DNA from: RUG100 sp963542695
Lineage (GTDB): Bacteria; Bacillota; Clostridia; Peptostreptococcales; Anaerovoracaceae
Reading direction: 5' to 3'
DNA length: 64,000 bases
Assembly: GCA_963542695.1 (NCBI GenBank)
Contig: CAUTYX010000003.1
Location: 62,001-126,000, forward strand
A program made the position numbers and the translations under genes. Under the pieces are notes generated by a model. The model ran no database searches, had not been told where the DNA came from, and was given only the letters and a program-made list of their open reading frames with translations. Positions 42,210-50,880 of the stretch are shown here, piece after piece (the first letter of the stretch is position 1; each line of letters begins with the position of its first letter).

Positions 42210-43109
42210 ATGGAATTGCATCAATTGAAGATATTTTTAAAGGTAGCGGCACTAAAGAATTTTACCGGCGCGGCTGCCCAGCTAAATTACTCACAATCCA
42301 ATATCAGTGCCCAAATACGGCAGCTGGAAAAAGAAGTGGGACACCCTCTTTTTAACCGCATAGGGCGTCATGTTTCGCTGACACAATATGGCGAACAGCT
42401 GGTGCCTTACGCCCGCAAGCTGCTGTCCCAAGCACGGGAAATAGAGGACTTGTTCTGTGAAGAGGATGAAATCTCCGGAACCGTTCGCATCGGCATGGTG
42501 GAATCCCTTTGTAATGCGTTGCTGGTGCCGTCTGTCATGGCTTATCACCGGCGCTTCCCGCGAATCAAAACGGATTTGACCATCGACTCTACTAATGCGT
42601 TGATGGACATGCTGCGAAAAGATTGTCTTGATGTTGCGTGCCTCGTTCACGACCCCTTTATGGGTAGTGACTGGTTTAACTGGGGAACAGAAGAAATGCC
42701 GGTAGTGGTAATCGCCAACGGAAAAAGCGAATTGGTACAGCAAGAAAGTGTTTCCATGGAACAACTGGCCGGGAAAGAATGTATATTAATGGAAGAAGGC
42801 GCCCCCTACAGCAGCTATTTTCGCCATCAAATGTCCGATCGAGGAATTCCCTACCGAGAAGTTTTGACGTTGCAGGATCCGGAAATGGCTTGTCGTCTAG
42901 TGGCGGAAGGCGACTTTATTTCTGTTTTGCCGCTGCATATCTCTACAAAGTATACCAAGGACAATGCCGTGGCAGTTCTACCAATGAAAGATTTTTCTTT
43001 TAGTCAGTACGCCCAGATTTTGCTTCATCCCAGTAAAATTGTCACCCCACAGCTGCGGGGATTTTTAGAAGAGCTGGAAAAAGGATACCGCCACCTGCCA
43101 CGAGGCTAA
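42210..43109 (+). CDS. LysR-family transcriptional regulator
   Basis: 299 residues, with a winged-helix N-terminus (LHQLKIFLKVAALKNFTGAAAQLNYSQSNISAQIRQLEKEVGHPLFNRIGRHVSLT) and an effector domain beginning GTVRIGMVESL. GGAGGCGTTTC precedes the ATG. The stop overlaps the end of the convergent truncated permease gene by 4 bp. The target and ligand are unknown. Confidence 0.9.
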   Translation: MELHQLKIFLKVAALKNFTGAAAQLNYSQSNISAQIRQLEKEVGHPLFNRIGRHVSLTQYGEQLVPYARKLLSQAREIEDLFCEEDEISGTVRIGMVESLCNALLVPSVMAYHRRFPRIKTDLTIDSTNALMDMLRKDCLDVACLVHDPFMGSDWFNWGTEEMPVVVIANGKSELVQQESVSMEQLAGKECILMEEGAPYSSYFRHQMSDRGIPYREVLTLQDPEMACRLVAEGDFISVLPLHISTKYTKDNAVAVLPMKDFSFSQYAQILLHPSKIVTPQLRGFLEELEKGYRHLPRG

Positions 43110-43654
43110 CGCCGTTTGCGGCATGGATAGTGCCGGAAAGGCCGCAAAGGGACACGGATCAAAGATAGAAGGATGCCGGCGGAGATGACAAGGGTTCCTA
43201 GTAGAAAGTCTTTTGTGATAGGAGCCTGTAAAATGAAAATGCCCAGAACTAAATATATACCGATAATGGCAAGCAAAATGCCCAGAATTTGCTCTTTGGT
43301 GATGCTTTCTTTTAACCGGAAAAATGCCAAAATACAGATAAAAATCGGATTGGTAGCGTTAATCAAGGCGGCCAAAGAAGCATCCAGCATATCTGTGCTG
43401 ACTTGTTGGAGGGCGATGGCAAGTCCGTAACCAACAAGACCAATGACGCCAAAGAGTCCCAGATGGCGAGATTCGATGGCAGGAAGCTTTCCCTTGGTAA
43501 ATCGGAAAACCGAATACAAGAAAACACAAGCCGTCAAATAGCGAAACAGCAGCAACGTTAAAGGCGGCACCTGAGTCATAACGTCTTTGGAAACGGTGTA
43601 TAGGCTTCCCCACAATAGAAAAGTAATAATCGGCAACACGTACATCTTTTTCAT
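43106..43654 (-). pseudogene. DMT-superfamily permease (EamA), C-terminally truncated
   Basis: 182 residues against about 290 for the family. The first EamA repeat is intact (VLPIITFLLWGSLYTVSKDVMTQVPPLTLLLFRYLTACVFL to ILGILLAIIGIYLVLGIF), but after AGILLSL the sequence turns into a basic non-membrane tail (RVPLRPFRHYPCRKRR) and stops where the convergent lysR ends. The second repeat is missing from the window, so it looks like a 3' deletion. Half-size DMT proteins that act as dimers exist, so activity cannot be excluded. GTGAGGAT precedes the ATG. Confidence 0.6.
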
Positions 43655-43930
43655 ATCCTCACTATAGTCTAACCAAATAAAAAAGCAATATAAAAGATGC
43701 TAAAATGCTTGTTTGGCAATATAGAGAAAGGGAATGGAATATATAAGAAAAGCGGTTGAAAGTCGAAAGTCTTCCGTTTATGATGATATTGTCGCGAAAA
43801 TAAAAAGAGATATTACCGTGCAATCGCGGAGGACTTCTATAATAAAGATATATAGAAGAAAGACTCTGTAAAGACGATAAGAATATGAAGAAGCGATAAT
43901 GAAAGTAAAAACATAAAGAAAGGTTGTCTC

Positions 43931-44362
43931 ATGAAAAAATACAATGCTACACACATGATTCGTTCTGAGGACTTGAACCACCACGGTAATTTGTATGCCG
44001 GCAGAGCTATTGAGTGGATGATGGAATCCAGTTTTATTGCCGCCGAACTGGCTTATGGAGACAGAGAAGGACTACTGTATAAAAACACACATAAATTTGA
44101 CTTTATGAAATCGGTGTTGCCGGGAGATATTGTGACGTATGAAAGCATGATCGTTCGTTTCGGCCATACCAGTTTGTCGATGCACATTAGTCTATTGGAT
44201 GCGGCCAGTGGTGAACTGCGTGCAGAGGGGTATACCACATTTGTAACAGTGGATCCGCGGGATAAAAGGCCGGTTCCCCACGGGCTGACTTTGGACGAAA
44301 CCGACGATGAACAAGAGCTGTTCTGGAGAAAAGAAATCGAAGGTTTTTTCCAGAGAGGGTAG
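43931..44362 (+). CDS. acyl-CoA thioesterase, hotdog fold
   Basis: 143 residues. MIRSEDLNHHGNLYAGRAIEWMMESSFIAAEL corresponds to the catalytic helix region of the YciA/acyl-CoA hydrolase group (N-H-x-G-x-L-x-G-G/R). The strand pattern VTYESMIVRFGHTSLSMHISLLDAASGELRAEGYTTFVTVD is typical of hotdog proteins. It probably hydrolyses short- to long-chain acyl-CoA. AAAGG lies upstream of the ATG. Single gene. Confidence 0.85.
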   Translation: MKKYNATHMIRSEDLNHHGNLYAGRAIEWMMESSFIAAELAYGDREGLLYKNTHKFDFMKSVLPGDIVTYESMIVRFGHTSLSMHISLLDAASGELRAEGYTTFVTVDPRDKRPVPHGLTLDETDDEQELFWRKEIEGFFQRG

Positions 44363-44927
44363 CCGGAACTGGCACAAGGATAATAAGTAGAAGCTAGTTG
44401 AGAAAGCTACTAGACTTACATTTTCCTTCATTTTCCTCAGGAATTTTTGGTGGATCTGGTGCCGAAAAAAAGAGAAACTGCAAGTTTAGATGCTGGTATT
44501 CCTTGAAACTAGCAAAAAAGAGGCAGTATTTACCTTTTATGTGTTGAAACATATTAGAGCGTTGCGATCAATTTGCTTATAAAGAACATAAGAAGCAATG
44601 AAGTATTAAAATTCCGTTAAAAGTATTGAAAAGTGAAGAAAACTAAGGAATTCTTCCGCGCAGAAAATCGATTTTGAAAATATCTGAGGAACAGCATAGA
44701 GAATCCACTTATGACTCATCTAATAACTGTTTGCTCTCTAAGAGCTGTCACAATGACAGTCTTCGCAGGAGATGAGCGCTTGTTCGTCTAGGACTTATCT
44801 AGTGGTTTATGTGGTTTATATAGGTGGTTATTCTCCAAGGGTTCATCTCTTAGGAGTTCATTTCCGCATAAGGATTCCTCGCATGGTTTTGCTGGGAATA
44901 GGGCTTGCAAAGGGTGCAACAATACGG
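44363..44927. other. gene-free region upstream of tRNA-Ala
   Basis: About 565 bp without a credible gene. Only minor features are visible: CTGTCA-CAA-TGACAG near 44746 and an imperfect repeat around GCTAGT/GCTACTAG near 44390. Short frames towards its 3' end read through the tRNA and have no ribosome binding site. Confidence 0.5.
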
Positions 44928-44933
44928 TATATT
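44905..44933 (+). promoter_or_regulatory. promoter of tRNA-Ala
   Basis: TTGCAA (44905-44910), 17-bp spacer, TATATT (44928-44933), 22 bp before the tRNA 5' end. Confidence 0.65.
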
Positions 44934-44955
44934 ATTAACTGTGCGAATTATGCAT

Positions 44956-45031
44956 GGGGCATTGGCGCAGCTGGGAGCGCGTTTGACTGGCAGTCAAGAG
45001 GTCACGGGTTCGAACCCCGTATGCTCCACCA
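44956..45031 (+). tRNA. tRNA-Ala (anticodon GGC)
   Basis: Complete cloverleaf with encoded CCA. The acceptor stem GGGGCAT/ATGCTCC contains the G3:U70 alanine identity pair. D stem GCGC/GCGC; anticodon loop CTGGCAG gives GGC (reads GCC/GCU); T arm ACGGG-TTCGAAC-CCCGT. Confidence 0.95.
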
Positions 45032-45041
45032 AAATGAAAGA

Positions 45042-45084
45042 CATTGGAATTGTTGAAGATTCAACGAAACCAATGCCTTTTTTA
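45042..45084 (+). terminator. terminator after tRNA-Ala
   Basis: CATTGG / CCAATG outer stem with an inner GTTGAA/TTCAAC pairing, followed by CCTTTTTT. Confidence 0.8.
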
Positions 45085-45345
45085 TATAAAATCGTATTTG
45101 CGTCGATTAGCCGATTATAAAATGAAATTGAAATTTGAAAATGAAACGAAATGATAGAATAAAAGAATTGTCCATAGGAACCAAATAGTAGCCCATAGGA
45201 ACAAAAGAATAGATTATAAAGACAAAATAATAGCCCAGAGAGCCTATCTTTGATAAAATTTAACCGATAGATTTATAAGGGGACAAATCTATAGGTTATG
45301 ACTATTTGTCACAATTTTACATAAAACGGGGAGATATCTTTTGTG

Positions 45346-46026
45346 ATGAAACAGATACTGATTGTAGAAGATGATAGGCAACTGAATAGCGGTCTTTGCA
45401 AGGCCTTGGCAGAGCCGGAGAGAAAAATGCATTCCAGCTTTACCATCGCACAGGCGCGGAAACAATTAGCCTCGGCATCGATAGACTTGGTATTGCTGGA
45501 TATCGGGCTTCCGGATGGAAGCGGGATTGCCTTGCTAAGAGAATGCAAAAGCGCAAAACCAACTCTTCCCATAATATTGCTTACTGCCAATGACACTGAT
45601 ATAGATATTGTAGAAGGATTGGAAAGCGGCGCAGATGACTACATTACAAAGCCGTTTTCTCTGGCTGTTTTACGGGCAAGGGTAAACACACAACTTCGAA
45701 AATACAGCAGCGATGCTGCTTCCGACTTTATGTACCGAAATGACAAATTCTCTTTTGACTTTGAAAAAATGAAATACAAAGTTTGTGGAGAACTGGTTGA
45801 GCTGGGAAAAAATGAGCAAAAGCTGTTGCGGGTATTGGTGCAAAATAAAGGAGTCACAGTAAGTCGAAATCGTCTAATTGATCGAATTTGGACAGATGGT
45901 GCAGAACTTGTAGAGGAAAATGCGTTGTCGGTCATTGTGAAACGATTGCGGGACAAGCTGGATGCCGGTACGGAAATAAAAACCGTGTACGGAATAGGAT
46001 ACTCGTGGGTGGAAAAAGATGACTAG
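45346..46026 (+). CDS. OmpR-family response regulator
   Basis: 226 residues. Receiver domain 1-115 with acidic pocket EDD (ILIVEDDRQL), phospho-acceptor Asp in VLLDIGLPDGSG (about 51) and Lys in YITKPFS. Winged-helix effector domain from about 130 (KVCGELVELGKNEQKLLRVLVQNKGVTVSRNRLIDRIW, SVIVKRLRDKL). GGGGAG lies upstream; the ATG at 45346 follows an in-frame GTG. The stop overlaps the histidine kinase start by 8 bp. Confidence 0.93.
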   Translation: MKQILIVEDDRQLNSGLCKALAEPERKMHSSFTIAQARKQLASASIDLVLLDIGLPDGSGIALLRECKSAKPTLPIILLTANDTDIDIVEGLESGADDYITKPFSLAVLRARVNTQLRKYSSDAASDFMYRNDKFSFDFEKMKYKVCGELVELGKNEQKLLRVLVQNKGVTVSRNRLIDRIWTDGAELVEENALSVIVKRLRDKLDAGTEIKTVYGIGYSWVEKDD

Positions 46027-46927
46027 CTTACTGATGATACTATTTGCAGTATGCATTTTGCTGACTGTCGTAACAATGAGTTTTTACCGTAAAAAAACAA
46101 AAGAAACATTTCAACGGATTTCATTTATGCTGGAAGAAGCAACCCAAAATAGCTTTACCGAAAAAAGTTTTGATGAGAGTCAGCTTTCGGCATTGGAAAC
46201 AAAATTTGCCCATTATCTTTCCGCTTCCGAAAGTTCTGCAAGGAGAGTTGCAGAAGAAAGAGATCTCATTAAAACGTTAATTTCTGATATCTCTCACCAG
46301 ACGAAAACGCCAATTGCCAATTTGCTGTTGTACAGCGAGTTGCTGTCAGAGATGGAATTGCCGGAAGAAGCAAAGTGCAACGTAAAAGCAATGTACCAGC
46401 AAACAGAAACCTTGCGTTTTTTCATTGACTCGTTGATCAAGCTTTCCCGGCTGGAAAATGGAATTCTAACCATGAGACCGCAGGAACACAGTGTGCTGCC
46501 GCTGCTTACGGAAATCTATAACCGCTTTTCGGTAGATGCCCGGCGGAAAGGTCTCCGTTTGACTTTAGAAGAGACAGATGCCAAAGCCATATTTGATTTT
46601 AAATGGACCAAGGAAGCTGTTGGCAATATTGTCGACAATGCTGTGAAATATACTGCTGTCGGGAATGTTACTATTTCGGTGCAGTCCTATGATATTTTCA
46701 CGCGGATAAATATATGCGATACGGGAATGGGTGTTTCTGAAGAGGAAAGTGCAAAGATTTTCGCACGATTTTACCAAGGGGAAAAGGTAAAGGATTATGA
46801 AGGGGTTGGCATCGGACTGTACCTGGCTCGAGAAGTGATTTCCAGCCAAGGAGGATATATTAAAGTGGAAGCCAATAAGGGGAAAGGGACTAAGTTTTCT
46901 GTTTTTCTCCCTAAAGAAGTTCATTAG
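46019..46927 (+). CDS. sensor histidine kinase
   Basis: 302 residues. One N-terminal membrane helix (LLMILFAVCILLTVVTMSF) and almost no extracellular part, which means sensing within the membrane or through a partner. H-box with phospho-His in LISDISHQTKTPIANLLLYSELL (His about 93), N-box VGNIVDNAVKYT, G1 ICDTGMGVSEEE, G2 GVGIGLYLAREVI. The layout, with a downstream ABC ATPase fragment, resembles Bce/intramembrane-sensing systems in which the ABC permease is the true sensor. That permease is absent here. Confidence 0.9.
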   Translation: MTSLLMILFAVCILLTVVTMSFYRKKTKETFQRISFMLEEATQNSFTEKSFDESQLSALETKFAHYLSASESSARRVAEERDLIKTLISDISHQTKTPIANLLLYSELLSEMELPEEAKCNVKAMYQQTETLRFFIDSLIKLSRLENGILTMRPQEHSVLPLLTEIYNRFSVDARRKGLRLTLEETDAKAIFDFKWTKEAVGNIVDNAVKYTAVGNVTISVQSYDIFTRINICDTGMGVSEEESAKIFARFYQGEKVKDYEGVGIGLYLAREVISSQGGYIKVEANKGKGTKFSVFLPKEVH

Positions 46928-47226
46928 CTTTACCAATACAGAACCGCTGGCATATAAGACAAGAGAACTGGTCAAAGTCATTGACTATATGGTATATATA
47001 GCAGGAAAACGGCCGCATGTGATGAATGGTGATGTTCGTTGCATGCAGCTTTTTAAATGCTGCCAGTTTTTGATTTTGCTTTTTCGGAGTCTGGCTTTTA
47101 GATTTTGTCGGCTTTCAATTCTATCAAAAATGAAAGAATTGATTTTCTAGTTGAAAGATTTCTATGGGATAATCAAGATATGGAAATAGGTTGTTGGTGA
47201 AAAGTATATTTGAAGAGGGTTGCAGT

Positions 47227-47565
47227 ATGGTGATATTACAAACAAGAAATTTGAAGAAGGTGTACGGCAGCGGAAAAACAGCGGTTCGTGCATTAAACGG
47301 AGTGGATATAGAGCTGGAAAAAGGAGTGTTTCTAGCTATTGTAGGAACTTCCGGTTCCGGGAAATCCACGCTTTTGAATCTGATTGGAGGGCTGGATCGC
47401 CCAACGGAAGGAAACGTATTGGTGGATGGAAAAGATATCTTTTCTTTGAAGGAAGAGGCGCTGACCATCTTTCGAAAACGGAAAATCGGCTTTGTCTTTC
47501 AGAACTACAATCTGGTACCGGTTTTGAATGTGGAAGAAAATATTTCGCTTCCTCAACTTCGATGA
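47227..47565 (+). pseudogene. MacB/BceA-type ABC transporter ATPase, truncated
   Basis: 112 residues of a family about 230-250 long. It starts normally (VILQTRNLKKVYGSGKTAVRALNGVDIELEKG), has Walker A GTSGSGKSTLLNLIGGLDRPTEG and the Q-loop RKIGFVFQNYNLVPVLNVEENISLP, then stops at QLR. The signature motif, Walker B and switch regions are lost, so it cannot hydrolyse ATP. Right after the break another frame reads NFDDITGDVRKIAEENMK and stops, which looks like the tail of a different gene joined by deletion. The permease gene is gone. Confidence 0.85.
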
Positions 47566-47629
47566 CATTACAGGAGATGTAAGAAAAATCGCAGAAGAAA
47601 ACATGAAATAAACCTCACTATGACACAAT

Positions 47630-47656
47630 GCCGGAAGCTCGTAATGAGCTTCCGGC
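47630..47656. other. 11-bp perfect hairpin without T-run
   Basis: GCCGGAAGCTC / GAGCTTCCGGC with loop GTAAT, 30 bp before the broken flavodoxin gene. A former terminator or a stable RNA stem. Confidence 0.6.
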
Positions 47657-47686
47657 GCACTATCTGTTGAAAACAAAGGAGGCAGT

Positions 47687-48241
47687 ATGCCAGGTAAAAA
47701 TATACTTGTAATATAAGCCAGTCCCAGAAAAAATGGGAATAGTGATATTTTGGCCGATTCCTTTATTAAAGGCGCCGACGAAGCTGGCAATACAGCGAAA
47801 AAAATCTATGTAGAAGATATGGATATTCATGGATGTCGTGGATGTGCAGCATGTTGGAAAACCAAAGGCAATTGCATCTTTCACGATGATATGAGTAAAT
47901 TGGAACCTTTGTTGGAAAAAGCAGATGTATTGGTAATCAGTACACCGTTGTACTGGTCTACGGTTCCGGCGCAGATGAAAGCCCCCGTTGACAGGTTGTA
48001 TCAATACGACCCGGTTAACGGCGGAAAACACTTGACCATCAAAGAATCGGTTTTACTGGCGACAGGGGAAACAGAAGAAGAATCCGATTTTGACATGATA
48101 AAAAATTGGTTCGAAGCAGTCTGTCAGTGGAACGGCATGGAAGTACGAGAAATGCTGACAGTTCCAAATGTCAACTTTAAAGGGGATATTAACGGACATG
48201 AGGCACTGGGAAAAGCAGAAGCATTGGGAAAATCCATGTAA
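47687..48241 (+). pseudogene. flavodoxin-fold NAD(P)H-dependent oxidoreductase with a nonsense codon
   Basis: AAAGGAGGCAGT precedes ATG 47687, and the frame reads MPGKNILVI, then TAA (47714-47716), then ASPRKNGNSDILADSFIKGADEAGN... to 48241. Relatives read ILVIxxSPRxxGNS through this point, so one base change (for example TCA to TAA) broke a normal 184-codon gene. The remainder keeps the family's cysteine motif GCRGCAACWKTKGNC and VLVISTPLYWSTVPAQMKAPVDR. A product from a downstream TTG would lack the FMN phosphate loop start. Confidence 0.88.
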
Positions 48242-48262
48242 GATGCCGGAAAGGAGCAAGTT

Positions 48263-48928
48263 GTGAAATATATTGAATTTGATCAGACAAGACCATTAGA
48301 TATTATCTTCCTCGGTAGAGTTGCTGTCCATTTGGATCATGGCCAAAGTGTATCGGTTACAAAAAAAGCTCTGGAACTGGGCTTTACCTCCGTAATGTTT
48401 GATGGTTCATTGCTGCCTATAGAAGAGAACATGAAACGTACAAAAGAAGTGATGGAAATGGCTTCAAAAACCGGGGCAACGGTAGAAGCCGAACTTGGGA
48501 TTGTAGGTGGCAGCGAAGATGGAAGTGAAGATCATGGCATCGAAACCACTCGTCCGGAAGATGCCAAATATTTCGTGGAAGGAACCAACGTAGATGCTCT
48601 GGCCATTGCCATCGGAAACGCTCATGGAAACTATCCGGTAGCACCTAGACTCGCCTTCGATGTACTGGAAAAAATCACAGAAACGGTGTCGACGCCTCTG
48701 GTCCTCCACGGAGGCAGCGGCATCAGTGATGGGGATTTCCAAGAAGCCATTCGAAAAGGAATTCGCAAAGTGAACATCGCTACCGCCAGCTTTAACTCTC
48801 TTGTTTCTTCTGTGGAAAGCTATTGGAATTCCCGGGACAATCATGATTTCTTCTCCTTAAACGAGGCCATGGTAGAAGGAACGTACCAAAATGTAAAGCG
48901 TCATATCAAGGTCTTTAACGAAGCGTAA
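48263..48928 (+). pseudogene. class II fructose-bisphosphate/tagatose aldolase, N-terminal part deleted
   Basis: 221 residues against about 285. It retains the zinc/catalytic region VAVHLDHGQSVSVTKKALELGFTSVMFDGS, VEAELGIVGGSEDG, AIAIGNAHGNYP, LVLHGGSGISDGDFQEAIRKGIRKVNIAT and the C-terminal helix. About 60 residues that normally precede 'KYIEF' (first strands and helices of the TIM barrel) are missing, and the LDIIFLGR stretch is unlike the family. AAGGAGCAAGTT still precedes the GTG. Probably a deletion derivative and inactive. Confidence 0.7.
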
Positions 48929-48932
48929 AATA

Positions 48933-48961
48933 TTGTTTTTACACCCACTGTGTGGTACAGT
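48933..48961 (+). promoter_or_regulatory. promoter of the B12 riboswitch operon
   Basis: TTGTTT (48933-48938), 17-bp spacer, TACAGT (48956-48961). Confidence 0.55.
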
Positions 48962-48964
48962 TTA

Positions 48965-49291
48965 GACACCATGAAAGGAGGCAATTGGCGAATTGCCGCG
49001 ACAGGGAACCAGGTGAGAATCCTGGGCGAACCGGTCACTGTAAGCAGAAAAGGCTATGGCTCGTGCCATTGGTAACGGTTGCATGTAACATGCAGCAATA
49101 CCGAGAAGGCGCCATAGTGCAACCGCTGCCAGCCAGGATATCTGTCGAAAAAAGTGAAGCACTTCCGGATACAGGTGATCACAAAAGCATCGATTACGCA
49201 GTAAAGTTGAAAAGAGTTGCTGTACTAATTTGACGCAGATGATTAGTATTGTTTTGGAAGAGCTTCAGCATAACGCTGGAGTTTCTTTGTT
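48965..49291 (+). promoter_or_regulatory. cobalamin riboswitch with terminator
   Basis: Conserved elements in order: GCGACAGGGAACCAGGTGAG, AATCCTGGGCGAACCGGTC, ACTGTAAGC, and a 3' end AGCCAGGATATCTGTC that matches the B12-box terminal consensus (AGCCAGGAGACCTGCC type). The platform stem CTTCAGC/GCTGGAG (about 49262-49281) is followed by TTTCTTTGTTT. The aptamer spans roughly 48970-49146. B12 should switch off the downstream lipoprotein-ECF operon. Confidence 0.9.
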
Positions 49292-49310
49292 TATATAGAG
49301 GAGAGAATAA

Positions 49311-50027
49311 ATGAAACATGACCAAGGACCAAAAAAGCATTTGAAAAAATGGATTGCCTTGTGTCTGACATTGCTACTGAGTGTTGGGGTTTTGGCCGGA
49401 TGCGGTAATGGAGATAGCGGCAGCACCAATAATCTAAGCTACGATGATTCGGCTACCGGTCAGCAAAAGGCGCAGCGCAGTGCCAAGAAAAACAAGGAAA
49501 AACAGCAGCGAGCAAAGGAAATAAAGGAAGAATTCCTGCAGGGCGGAGGGCAGAATTCCTCCGGTGGCAGCAACAAATCCGGGAAAGCTTCTTCCAAATC
49601 CGGCAAAAGTGAAAATTCCAAGGGAGGAAATTCTTCTTCCGGGACAAAGGAAAAGCAAAGCACCTGCACCATTTCCATCAATGCCCAGCGGATTCATGCC
49701 AGCAAACGAGCTAACGACAGTGTAAAAGCCTTGGTTCCCGGCAGTGGGTATTTGTTGAATCCTACAACGGTAAATATTGAAAAAGGCGATGCAGTAAAAG
49801 ACGTTTTGGTTCGAATCAGCCGGGAAAATGGCATTGTGTTATCGGCAAAAGGGGACAGTTACATTGCCGGCATCGGAGGGATTTTTGAATTTGACGGTGG
49901 TCCAAGGAGCGGATGGATGTATAGCGTCAACGGCGTCTTTCCCAACGTGGCTTGCAACGAAAAAGATGTCGCCAAAGGGGATGTAATCCAGTGGAAATAT
50001 ACATTGAATTTAGGAAAGGATTTGTAG
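49311..50027 (+). CDS. DUF4430 (transcobalamin-like) lipoprotein, probable B12-binding protein
   Basis: 238 residues. Lipobox LAGC (lipid Cys near 31), then a long low-complexity Ser/Gly/Lys/Asn linker (about 50-115), then a C-terminal DUF4430 domain: TCTISINAQRIHA, GDAVKDVLVRISRENGIVLSAKG, YIAGIGGIFEFDGGPRSGWMYSVNGVFPNVACNEKDVAKGDVIQWKYTLNLG. DUF4430 is related to the C-terminal domain of transcobalamin/intrinsic factor, which holds the upper face of B12. Lipid anchoring outside the membrane next to an ECF transporter, under a B12 riboswitch, suggests it captures cobalamin. GAGGAGAG precedes the ATG. Confidence 0.85.
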   Translation: MKHDQGPKKHLKKWIALCLTLLLSVGVLAGCGNGDSGSTNNLSYDDSATGQQKAQRSAKKNKEKQQRAKEIKEEFLQGGGQNSSGGSNKSGKASSKSGKSENSKGGNSSSGTKEKQSTCTISINAQRIHASKRANDSVKALVPGSGYLLNPTTVNIEKGDAVKDVLVRISRENGIVLSAKGDSYIAGIGGIFEFDGGPRSGWMYSVNGVFPNVACNEKDVAKGDVIQWKYTLNLGKDL

Positions 50028-50028
50028 C

Positions 50029-50880
50029 ATGGGTAGAGACGTACTACATCGTTGCAATCCCATAGTCGGCTTCCTGTATTTTATTCTGGTTGTGGTGGTA
50101 ATCGTTGTGTATATGCACCCTATGGTCAGCGGAATAGCCGTGGCTACAGGTCTGCTGTACGGTATTTGGCTAAAAGGTGCCAAGGCGATACGATTTTTCC
50201 TAAGCTTTCCTTTGCCCATTGCCATTGTCACCATGATTATCAACGGGCTTTTCGTTCATCGAGGCATCACCGTCCTGTGGTACTTTGCGGGCAATCCTAT
50301 TACCAAAGAAGCCGTAGTATACGGTGCCGCGGCCGGATTGATGATGACTGCGGTGCTGCTGTGGTTTTACGCCATGAGCATCATTATGACCAGCGACAAG
50401 TTTATCTACATTTTCGGAAAGCTGCTGCCCTCTGCGTCATTGATGTTCTCCATGGCCATGAGTTTTGTACCGCGATTTGGAACCCGGGCGGCAAAGATTC
50501 GGCAAAGTCGCAAAGGATTGGGTTGCCGGGAAGCTTCCAAGATGCCGGAAGCCTTGAAAACCATTTCCATTATGACTACCTGGGCCCTAGAAAATTCCAT
50601 CGACACGGCTGATTCTATGAAAGCACGGGGATATGGACGGCCGGGGAGGAGCTTCTTTGCTCCTTTTTCTTGGCGAGGTAGCGATGTGGCGTTGCTGGTT
50701 CTTATGACACTTGCATTTGCCGTTGTCATTGCAGCAAGAATACAGTTTGTGTGTTACCCGGTTATTTCTCATCAGGAGCCGGTGATAGGAATACTAAGCG
50801 TATTGGTTCTTTGTGGAATGCCGATGACAATAAATACAGCAGAGGAAATTCGATGGGCATATTTGAAATCGAAAATTTAA
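50029..50880 (+). CDS. ECF transporter transmembrane (T) component
   Basis: 283 residues, EcfT/CbiQ family. N-terminal helices from VGFLYFILVVVVIVVYMHP, the coupling region MSFVPRFGTRAAKIRQSRKGLGC and the Ala-Arg-Gly motif ALENSIDTADSMKARGYG, which contacts the ATPases. AAAGGA lies upstream; the ATG is 1 nt after the lipoprotein stop, and the end overlaps the ATPase gene by 28 nt. It links the S component with the double ATPase. Confidence 0.9.
   Translation: MGRDVLHRCNPIVGFLYFILVVVVIVVYMHPMVSGIAVATGLLYGIWLKGAKAIRFFLSFPLPIAIVTMIINGLFVHRGITVLWYFAGNPITKEAVVYGAAAGLMMTAVLLWFYAMSIIMTSDKFIYIFGKLLPSASLMFSMAMSFVPRFGTRAAKIRQSRKGLGCREASKMPEALKTISIMTTWALENSIDTADSMKARGYGRPGRSFFAPFSWRGSDVALLVLMTLAFAVVIAARIQFVCYPVISHQEPVIGILSVLVLCGMPMTINTAEEIRWAYLKSKI

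Noticed and set aside
44772..45120. Two frames reading through tRNA-Ala
   Set aside because: They overlap the tRNA and its promoter and have no ribosome binding site.
47227..47565. Complete small ABC ATPase
   Set aside because: It lacks the signature, Walker B and switch motifs, so it is a truncated remnant.
48952..49233. 93-codon frame downstream of the aldolase remnant
   Set aside because: It is the translated cobalamin riboswitch.
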